Source: Thiobacillus sp.
GTDB taxonomy: Bacteria; Pseudomonadota; Gammaproteobacteria; Burkholderiales; Thiobacillaceae
Direction: 5' to 3'
Length of the DNA: 64,000 nt
Assembly: GCA_019459325.1 (NCBI GenBank)
Contig: JAIBFA010000034.1
Location: forward strand, 1 to 64,000
The translations under genes and the position numbers were made by a program. Positions within the stretch are counted from its first letter, which is position 1. Each line of letters begins with the position of its first letter. Below, piece after piece: positions 57,256 through 64,000 of the stretch. The notes under the pieces are model-generated. The model was not told the origin of the DNA and did not search any database. It saw only the letters and a program-made list of their open reading frames with translations.

Positions 57256-57614
57256 GCAGAGTTCCACGTTTTCATCGTCATGCGCTGTTACTCGTTGCGC
57301 TGTTGCTGTCGTTCTATTTCTGGGGCAATAGCCAGCCCGAGGCGGTCGGGTTGATTCCGCCGCCGTGGGACAAGCTCGCGCATCTGGGGTGGTACGCGGT
57401 ACTGTCGGGGTTGCTGCTGGTGGCGTTTGGGCGGCGCACCTGGCCGTGGGTTCTGGCGGGCACGTTGCTGCTGGCAGGATGGGACGAGTGGCATCAGTTT
57501 GCCTTGCCCGGACGTCAGCCCGGCCTCGATGACTGGCTGGCGGACGCGCTGGGGATCGTGGCCGGGATAGGGATAAGCCATGCAATCGGGCGGCGTTTGT
57601 GGCCGGCACGGTGA
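57252..57614 (+). CDS. VanZ-like protein
   Basis: DKLAHLGWYAVLSGLLL; WDEWHQFALPGRQPGLDDWLADALG. Confidence 0.85.
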   Translation: MSRVPRFHRHALLLVALLLSFYFWGNSQPEAVGLIPPPWDKLAHLGWYAVLSGLLLVAFGRRTWPWVLAGTLLLAGWDEWHQFALPGRQPGLDDWLADALGIVAGIGISHAIGRRLWPAR

Positions 57615-57615
57615 G

Positions 57616-57707
57616 ATAGGTAAGGTGGGCGGAGCTCGCGCGGTGCGGTGGCGAGTCGGGCATTGACGTTCGGCGACGGGTGTAACGGTGGGCTCTGCCC
57701 ACCCTAT
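57616..57707. repeat. MITE/REP-like intergenic element
   Basis: TAGGTAAGGTGGGC...GGTGGGCTCTGCCCACCCTAT, imperfect terminal inverted arms. Confidence 0.45.
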
Positions 57708-57742
57708 GTTGAGGCGGCGGGTTTCTATTTCGACCGAATTGA

Positions 57743-58513
57743 ATGAACGCTAAAAGGGAACAAACATTGGATCGCCGTACTACGGGCAAGGTGCTCGGCG
57801 CACAGATCGACGCGTTGTCTTGGGACGCCGCGATGGCGCGCCTGCTCGGCTGGGCGCATGCGCGCGAAAGCCGCTATGTGACGATCTGCAATGTACATGT
57901 GGTGGTGAGCGCGTCGCGCGATGCGGCGTATCGCGACATCATCAACGGCTCGGACATGGCGACGCCGGACGGCGCGCCGGTGGCGTGGATGCTGCGGCGG
58001 CAGGGGTTTACCGGGCAGCCGCGCATCAGCGGGCCAGATCTGATGTGGGCGCTGTGCGAGCGGGCGGCGGCAGAATATCTGCCGGTGTACTGCTACGGCA
58101 GCACGCCGGCGACGCTGGGTTTACTTGAAGAGCGCCTGTGTGCGGCGTTTCCGGCTTTGCGTATCACGATGGAGTCGCCACCCTTCCGCGCGTTGACGCA
58201 GGAGGAGGATGTGGCGGCGGTGGACCGGATCAACACCAGCGGCGCCGGCATCGTGTTCGTGGGCCTGGGCTGCCCCAAGCAGGAACGCTGGATGGCGGAA
58301 CATCGCGGCAGGATCAATGCAGTGATGATCGGCGTGGGCGCGGCGTTCGATTTCCACGCCGGCACGGTGCAGCGCGCGCCGGCCTGGATGCGCGACAACG
58401 GGCTGGAATGGCTGCACCGTTTGCTCTCCGAGCCGGGGCGGTTGTGGAAGCGCTATCTGGTGACGAATACGCTGTTCATTCTGGGCGCGGCGCGGCAGCT
58501 GCTCTGGAAGTGA
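57743..58513 (+). CDS. WecG/TagA/CpsF-family glycosyltransferase
   Basis: TPDGAPVAWMLR; VFVGLGCPKQERWMAEHR. Confidence 0.93.
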   Translation: MNAKREQTLDRRTTGKVLGAQIDALSWDAAMARLLGWAHARESRYVTICNVHVVVSASRDAAYRDIINGSDMATPDGAPVAWMLRRQGFTGQPRISGPDLMWALCERAAAEYLPVYCYGSTPATLGLLEERLCAAFPALRITMESPPFRALTQEEDVAAVDRINTSGAGIVFVGLGCPKQERWMAEHRGRINAVMIGVGAAFDFHAGTVQRAPAWMRDNGLEWLHRLLSEPGRLWKRYLVTNTLFILGAARQLLWK

Positions 58514-58531
58514 GATTCAAGATTCAAGGGG
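58511..58531 (+). repeat. CAAG heptad tract (short)
   Basis: TGAGATT CAAGATT CAAGGGG. Confidence 0.55.
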
Positions 58532-58574
58532 CGAGGTTCGTGGCTGAGCCTGCGAAAAAAACAGGGGAAAGGCA

Positions 58575-59585
58575 ATGAAGGTTCTGTTGACCGGCGGCGC
58601 CGGCTATATCGGGTCGCACACCGCAGTGGAATGCCTGGCGGCGGGGCACGAGGTGGTGGTGTTCGACAACCTGTCGAACAGCAGCGTGAAATCGCTGGAG
58701 CGAGTGGCGCAGATTGCGGGCCAGCCGGTGGCCTTCGTGCAGGGCGACATCCGTGACCGTGCTGCGCTGCGTGCGCTGTTCGCCGGCCACGCGATCGATG
58801 CGGTGGTGCATTTTGCGGGATTGAAGGCGGTGGGCGAGTCGGTGGAAAAGCCGATCCTGTATTACGACAACAACATCGGCGGCAGTATCGCGCTGTTCGA
58901 CGAGATGGCGGCGGCGGGGGTGAAGGCGGTGGTGTTCTCGTCGTCGGCCACGGTGTATGGCGACCCGGCGACGGTGCCGATCACCGAGGATTTCCCTCTG
59001 TCGGCGACCAATCCCTATGGCCGCTCCAAGCTTTTTATCGAGGAGATGCTGCGCGACATCGCACTGGCGGATGCGGGGTGGAAGGTTGCGCTCTTGCGCT
59101 ATTTCAATCCGGTGGGGGCGCACGAATCGGGGCTGATCGGCGAGGACCCGCGCGGCATCCCCAACAACCTGATGCCCTATGTGGCGCAGGTGGCCGTGGG
59201 CCGCCGGCCGCATCTCAACGTGTTCGGCGGCGACTACCCGACGCCGGACGGTACCGGGGTGCGCGACTACATCCACGTGGTCGATCTGGCGCGCGGGCAT
59301 GTGGCGGCGCTGAACAAGCTGCAGCAGCTGGGCGGGGTGCAGACTTGGAACCTGGGCACGGGGCGCGGGGTGAGCGTGCTCGACATGGTGCGCGCGTTCG
59401 AGGCGGCCAGCGGCAAGCCGGTGCCGTATCGGATCGTGGCGCGCCGTGCCGGCGACGTGGCGCAATGCTGGGCCGACCCGTCACGCGCAGCGCAGGAACT
59501 GGGCTGGCGCGCGGAATACGACCTGCAGCGGATGTGCGCGGATGCCTGGCGCTGGCAGTCGGGAAATCCGGACGGATACGCCTGA
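58575..59585 (+). CDS. galE: UDP-glucose 4-epimerase
   Basis: [35 protein letters not shown]. Confidence 0.96.
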   Translation: MKVLLTGGAGYIGSHTAVECLAAGHEVVVFDNLSNSSVKSLERVAQIAGQPVAFVQGDIRDRAALRALFAGHAIDAVVHFAGLKAVGESVEKPILYYDNNIGGSIALFDEMAAAGVKAVVFSSSATVYGDPATVPITEDFPLSATNPYGRSKLFIEEMLRDIALADAGWKVALLRYFNPVGAHESGLIGEDPRGIPNNLMPYVAQVAVGRRPHLNVFGGDYPTPDGTGVRDYIHVVDLARGHVAALNKLQQLGGVQTWNLGTGRGVSVLDMVRAFEAASGKPVPYRIVARRAGDVAQCWADPSRAAQELGWRAEYDLQRMCADAWRWQSGNPDGYA

Positions 59586-59595
59586 AAGCCAGGTT

Positions 59596-59623
59596 CAAGT
59601 TACAAGATTCAAGTTTCAAGGAG
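59596..59623 (+). repeat. CAAG heptad tract (4 units)
   Basis: CAAGTTA CAAGATT CAAGTTT CAAGGAG. Confidence 0.75.
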
Positions 59624-59654
59624 AGCGAGCGGCTTTATACCGAGCCGCTACCAC

Positions 59655-59682
59655 CTTGGATCTTGCATCTTGAGTCTTGAAT
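59655..59682 (-). repeat. CAAG heptad tract, minus orientation (4 units)
   Basis: CTTGGAT CTTGCAT CTTGAGT CTTGAAT. Confidence 0.75.
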
Positions 59683-59685
59683 CTT

Positions 59686-60312
59686 TCAGGCCGAAGGCCG
59701 CTTGCCGAACACCCCGCGACCGCGGAAATACTGCACGCTGAGCCAGCCGCCGAACAGCCCGCCCAGATGGGCGAAGTGGGCCACGCCGGCGGCGGTGTTG
59801 GTGACCCCCAGGAACAGTTCGACGGCGCCGTAGCCGAGCACGAAGGTGCGCGCGGGGATCTGGATGAACGGCAGAAAGATGATGACGATGACCCGGTTGG
59901 GGAAGTACATCGCATAGGCCAGCAGCAGGCCGAACACGCCGCCCGATGCGCCGATGACGGGGCCGCTGGCGTGCAGGAAATAGCCGCTGACGGCGATCTG
60001 CGTCATCGCGGCGACGACGACGCTGATCAGGTAGGTCAGCAGATAGCGCAGCTCGTCCCAGCGTTTTTCCAGCGCGGCGCCGAACATCCAGATGGCGACC
60101 ATATTGAATCCCAGATGCAGCAGCGAGCCGTGCAGAAAGCTGTAGGTGACCAGCTGCCACAGATGGAACGCGCCGCCCGATCCCGGCGGCCACAGTCCGA
60201 ATACGCGGACGATGTCCGGCCCGGTGGCCATGCCAAGCGCATAGATCAGCATGTTCAGCAGGATGAGGGTGTAGGTGATCGGCGGCATGTCGGGTGCAGT
60301 TTCAAGTCTCAA
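59686..60312 (-). CDS. Rhomboid-family intramembrane serine protease
   Basis: GASGGVFGLLLAYAMYFPNR; HFAHLGGLFGG. Confidence 0.92.
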   Translation of the reverse strand: MRLETAPDMPPITYTLILLNMLIYALGMATGPDIVRVFGLWPPGSGGAFHLWQLVTYSFLHGSLLHLGFNMVAIWMFGAALEKRWDELRYLLTYLISVVVAAMTQIAVSGYFLHASGPVIGASGGVFGLLLAYAMYFPNRVIVIIFLPFIQIPARTFVLGYGAVELFLGVTNTAAGVAHFAHLGGLFGGWLSVQYFRGRGVFGKRPSA

Positions 60313-60330
60313 GCTGCAAGTTGCAAGGAC
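60303..60330 (+). repeat. CAAG heptad tract (4 units)
   Basis: CAAGTCT CAAGCTG CAAGTTG CAAGGAC. Confidence 0.7.
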
Positions 60331-60333
60331 AAA

Positions 60334-62058
60334 TCAGCTGGCCGGCTCCCAGTGATGCAGCTTGAGCTGCAGCGACTGCTGGCCGTTGAATTCGTTGGGC
60401 ATCAGGGCGTAGACGGCACGGATGCGATCGGGGAGGGGGTCGGGGTGGAAGAAGCGCATGGCTTCGAACGCTGCGCCCTCGCGCGCGAGTTTCAGCTTGA
60501 GGTGTTTTTCGCCGACGACGCGCTGTGCCAGGACGTCGAAGGTGGCGATGAACAGCGGGGCGGGAAAGCCTTGTCCCCAGACCGCGTGGTCGATCTCGAC
60601 CGCAAGTTCGTAGCGGTGCTCGGCGGCGTCGAGTTCGCCGTCGGTTTCGATCACGCCTTCAAGGTCGGCCGGGTCGATCAGTTCGCGCACCACGGCCTCG
60701 AAGGCCTGGGCGAATTCTTCGTGGCGGCCGGCGGAGAGGCTGAGTCCGGCCGCCATGGCGTGGCCACCGAATTTGAGGATGAGGCCGGGATGGCGCTTGT
60801 CGACCAGATCGAGCGCGTCGCGCAGGTGCAGGCCGGGGATCGAGCGGCCGGAGCCCTTGAGCTCGCCGCTGTTATGCCCCGCAGGGGCGGTATCCAGTGG
60901 GGCGCTGCGGGCCAGCACGATGGTGGGGCGGTGGAACTTGTCTTTCAGCCGCGAGGCAAGGATGCCGATCACGCCGATGTGCCAGCCGGGCTGGTAGGCG
61001 GTGAGGCTGTAGCTGTCGCTGGCGTCGAAGCTGGCAAGGATGGCGAGCGCTTCGTCCAGCATGTCGCCTTCGACGTCGCGGCGGGCGCGGTTGAGCGTGT
61101 CGAGCTGCTGCGCCAGTTGTTGCGCGGTGGCGGGGTCGTCGGCCAGCAGGCATTCGATGCCGAGCGCCATGTCGTCGATGCGGCCGGCGGCGTTGAGGCG
61201 CGGGCCGAGCGTGAAGCCGAGGTCGAACACGGTCGCGCGCGCGGGATCGCGTCCGGCGGCGCGGAACAGCGCGTTGACGCCGGCGCAGGCCTTGCCGGCG
61301 CGCATTCGCGCCAGGCCCTGGGCGACCAGGGTGCGGTTGTTGGCGTCGAGCTTCACCACGTCGGCGACGGTGCCGAGTGCGACCAGATCGAGCAGGGCGC
61401 GCAGGTCGGGCTCGGTCTTTTCCGCATACGCCCCGCGTTCCCGCAGTTCGGCGCGCAGCGCCAGCAGCACGTAGAACATCACCCCCACGCCCGCCAGGTT
61501 CTTCGATGCGAAACTGCAGCCGGGCTGGTTCGGGTTGACGATGCAGGCGGCGTCCGGCAGCGCGTCGCCGGGCAGGTGATGGTCGGTGACCAGCACCGGG
61601 ATGCCGAGCGCATTGGCCGCCGCCACGCCTTCCACTGCGGCAATGCCGTTGTCGACGGTGACCAGCAGGTCGGGCCGGCGCGCTGCGGCGAGCTTGACGA
61701 TGTCGGGCGTGAGGCCGTAGCCGTGTTCGAGCCGGTTGGGCACGATGAAATCGACCTGCGCGCCGAGCATGCGCAGGCCGCGCACGCCGACCGCGCAGGC
61801 GGTGGCGCCGTCGGCGTCGTAATCGGCGATGATGAGCAGGCGCTTGTTTGCCGCGATGGCATCGGCCAGCAAGGCGGTAGCACGCTCGATGTGCAGCAGG
61901 CCGGCGGGCGGCAGCAGCTGCGGCAGGCGGTGCGCGATCTGGTCAGGGTGGGTGACGCCGCGCGCGGCATATAGACGGGCCCAGGTCGGCGCAATGCCGG
62001 CTTGTTGCAGGGCGGTGCAGGTGTCGGCAGGGCTGGGGCGGGTGGTGATGGCTGGCAT
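60334..62058 (-). CDS. recJ: Single-stranded-DNA-specific exonuclease RecJ
   Basis: LLIIADYDADGATACAVG; VTDHHLPGDALPDA; GGHAMAAGLSL. Confidence 0.96.
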   Translation of the reverse strand: MPAITTRPSPADTCTALQQAGIAPTWARLYAARGVTHPDQIAHRLPQLLPPAGLLHIERATALLADAIAANKRLLIIADYDADGATACAVGVRGLRMLGAQVDFIVPNRLEHGYGLTPDIVKLAAARRPDLLVTVDNGIAAVEGVAAANALGIPVLVTDHHLPGDALPDAACIVNPNQPGCSFASKNLAGVGVMFYVLLALRAELRERGAYAEKTEPDLRALLDLVALGTVADVVKLDANNRTLVAQGLARMRAGKACAGVNALFRAAGRDPARATVFDLGFTLGPRLNAAGRIDDMALGIECLLADDPATAQQLAQQLDTLNRARRDVEGDMLDEALAILASFDASDSYSLTAYQPGWHIGVIGILASRLKDKFHRPTIVLARSAPLDTAPAGHNSGELKGSGRSIPGLHLRDALDLVDKRHPGLILKFGGHAMAAGLSLSAGRHEEFAQAFEAVVRELIDPADLEGVIETDGELDAAEHRYELAVEIDHAVWGQGFPAPLFIATFDVLAQRVVGEKHLKLKLAREGAAFEAMRFFHPDPLPDRIRAVYALMPNEFNGQQSLQLKLHHWEPAS

Positions 62059-62160
62059 GATGCGATTGTATTGGCAGAAGCGCTTGGCGTTCGAATCAGG
62101 GATTCAGAATCTGGTGAATTGCCGATTCTGTCTGTCCGGCGCACGGAGTACCATCGCGGC

Positions 62161-63621
62161 ATGAGCCATTTACTCCCGCTCTCTCGCGTGGCCAAGCTGG
62201 TCGGGCAGCCGCGGCATACGCTGCAGGAAATGATCCGCAACGGCACGCTGGCGACCTTCGACGGCATGGTCGAGCTCGATGAGTTGCTGCGCGCGTTTCC
62301 GGAAGTGAAATGGGACGATGATGCGGAGTTCCGCCGGGTAACCGAAATCAAGGACAAGGCGTTTGCCAGGCGTGTCCGCGATCTCGTCCTGCCGGACAAG
62401 GATGTGCTGGTGGCTCGACTGAACGAACTGAGTGACGATTACGCGGCGGCCAGAGCCTTGTTGCTGCACTACGGCAATGTGATGACTTGGCTGGACGAGA
62501 AGATCGACGAGCTCGCGGAAAATGCGAGCGCCGAAACCTACCATGCGCTGCACACGGTGCGTGCATTTCTGCTGCGCAATCTGTCTGAAACGCCGCAGGA
62601 TGCGGTGCTGGCGCAGGCCGTGATTGCGCAGGAAAGGATACTGAAACTCATGTCGGCTCACGTCACCATCCAGCCCAGTGGTCACGAATTCTTTGTCGAA
62701 GGCAACGACACGCTGCTGGAAGCGGCGCTGCGCAACGGAGTGTCGCTCAGCTACGGCTGCAGCAACGGCAACTGCGGCGAGTGCAAGGCGCGCGTGGTGT
62801 CGGGCGAGGTAAAGAAAGTCCACGCGCACGACTATGTGCTGAAGCAGGCGGAAAAGGACGCCGGGGTGATCCTGTTGTGCGCCTATGCGCCGGTGAACGA
62901 TGTGGTGATCGAGGCCAACGTGGCGGGCGCGCGCGATATTCCGGTGCAGCAGCTTGCCGCCAAGGTGAAATCGGTGGAGGTGTTCAATCCGCAGATGGCT
63001 GCGCTGCACATTCTGGCGCCGCGCAGCCAGCGCCTGCGCTATCTCGGCGGGCAAAGCATCCGGGTAGGCGCCCGGGGGACGAGCGGACGCTATGCGATTG
63101 CCAGTTGTCCGTGCGAGGACCGCCATATCGAAGTGCATATTCCGCGCCGGTCCGGCGATGCGTTTGCCGAACTGCTGTTCGACGGGCTTAAGGCCAACGA
63201 CTCGGTGGAGGTGGAAGGGCCGTATGGCGAATTCGTGCTGGACGAGGATTCGCCGCGACCGGTGATCTTCCTGGCTTTCGGCGCGGGCTTTGCGCCGATC
63301 AAGAGCCTGATCCAGCACGCCATGTCGCTGGAAATCGCCGAGTCGATGGACCTGCACTGGCTGGCCGACGACGCCGGGCATTATCAGGACAACCTGTGCC
63401 GCGCCTGGACCGACGCGCTGGACAATTTCAATTACGTGCCGCATGAGCCGACCGGTGATCTGGATGCCATGCTGAAAAGCATCGTGCTGGATTACCCGGA
63501 CCTGCTCCGCTTCGACGTGTATGCGGCCGGCAACGCGGCGCAGCTGCAGCAGGCGCGGGAGCATTTTGTGCGCGGAGGGCTGCACGAGGCGCGCTGGTTT
63601 GCCGAAGCGATCGATCGCTGA
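62161..63621 (+). CDS. 2Fe-2S ferredoxin/FAD/NAD(P) oxidoreductase with N-terminal extension
   Basis: SYGCSNGNCGECKARVVSGEV plus FNR-like FAD/NAD region; ATG 62161 gives an extra ~160-aa N-terminus. Confidence 0.85.
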   Translation: MSHLLPLSRVAKLVGQPRHTLQEMIRNGTLATFDGMVELDELLRAFPEVKWDDDAEFRRVTEIKDKAFARRVRDLVLPDKDVLVARLNELSDDYAAARALLLHYGNVMTWLDEKIDELAENASAETYHALHTVRAFLLRNLSETPQDAVLAQAVIAQERILKLMSAHVTIQPSGHEFFVEGNDTLLEAALRNGVSLSYGCSNGNCGECKARVVSGEVKKVHAHDYVLKQAEKDAGVILLCAYAPVNDVVIEANVAGARDIPVQQLAAKVKSVEVFNPQMAALHILAPRSQRLRYLGGQSIRVGARGTSGRYAIASCPCEDRHIEVHIPRRSGDAFAELLFDGLKANDSVEVEGPYGEFVLDEDSPRPVIFLAFGAGFAPIKSLIQHAMSLEIAESMDLHWLADDAGHYQDNLCRAWTDALDNFNYVPHEPTGDLDAMLKSIVLDYPDLLRFDVYAAGNAAQLQQAREHFVRGGLHEARWFAEAIDR

Positions 63622-64000
63622 TGTGGCGCTGGCTGATTTATGTGTGGCCGCTGCCGGTGACGCTGCTCGGCATGCTGGCCGCACTCGTTGCGCGCAGCAG
63701 CGGCGGGGTGGTGCGGCGGGTGGACGGTGTGCTGGAATCCGCCGGCGGCTGGCCGGCCCGCGTGCTGCGGTGGGGGTTCCCTTTCAGCGGCGCAGTGGCG
63801 GCGATCACGCTGGGGCATGTGGTGTTGGGCGTGTCGCTGGACGCGCTGACGGCAACTCGCGCACATGAGCGTGCGCACGTGAGGCAGTTCGAGCGGTGGG
63901 GGGTGTTGCTGCTGGTGCTGTATCCGCTGGCCGGGCTGGCCGCCTGGCTGCGTGGCGGCCATCCGTATCGCGATAATGTGTTCGAGTGTGAGGCGCGGGC
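63621..64000 (+). CDS. Hypothetical membrane protein (truncated by window end)
   Basis: MWRWLIYVWPLPVTLLGMLAALVARSSGG...HERAHVRQFERWG; ATG overlaps upstream stop. Confidence 0.6.
   Translation, partial: MWRWLIYVWPLPVTLLGMLAALVARSSGGVVRRVDGVLESAGGWPARVLRWGFPFSGAVAAITLGHVVLGVSLDALTATRAHERAHVRQFERWGVLLLVLYPLAGLAAWLRGGHPYRDNVFECEAR

Noticed and set aside
37430-60330. Heptad tracts as CRISPR repeats
   Set aside because: Unit is 7 nt with no unique spacers and no cas genes; no CRISPR array was found in the window.
59677-61974. 765-aa + strand ORF
   Set aside because: Antisense to recJ and rhomboid; low-complexity, GC-rich mirror-frame composition with no recognisable domain.

Overview
Chromosomal window from a GC-rich Gram-negative, probably a betaproteobacterium (inferred from gene content only). 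It runs sspA-sspB-tRNA-Thr(UGT), then a PilS/PilR-like two-component pair, then PEP-CTERM genes. A long exosortase-linked exopolysaccharide locus follows (initiating sugar-phosphate transferase, epsD, CAAX-protease-like, epsL, epsE, epsF, epsG, exosortase, epsI, GDP-fucose genes, glycosyltransferases, flippase, ligase/polymerase). The window ends with a rhomboid protease, RecJ and a ferredoxin-reductase fusion. Main observations: (1) the first PEP-CTERM cluster is split by a 14,960-bp element (8055-23014) with perfect 25-bp terminal inverted repeats and a 10-bp target duplication. It sits exactly at the apex of what was a rho-independent terminator and carries a zinc-ribbon DDE-like transposase, a type I R-M system, PIN-like nucleases, an XRE-ImmA/IrrE gene and a DnaQ-fold protein lacking most catalytic residues. 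(2) Two tandem divergent copies, offset exactly 320 bp, of a structured leader/ncRNA-like sequence lie between a sigma-54-like promoter and the first PEP-CTERM gene. Their hairpins show apparent compensatory changes and the second copy ends in a terminator. (3) A shared module, TGTCGGRATTYTTTACW followed 85-99 bp later by a GG-N10-GC promoter, lies upstream of four PEP-CTERM loci; a fifth GG-N10-GC site precedes epsD. (4) Heptad-phased CAAGNNN tracts occur in intergenic spaces of the EPS locus. All calls come from reading sequence and translations; no searches or folding programs were run.
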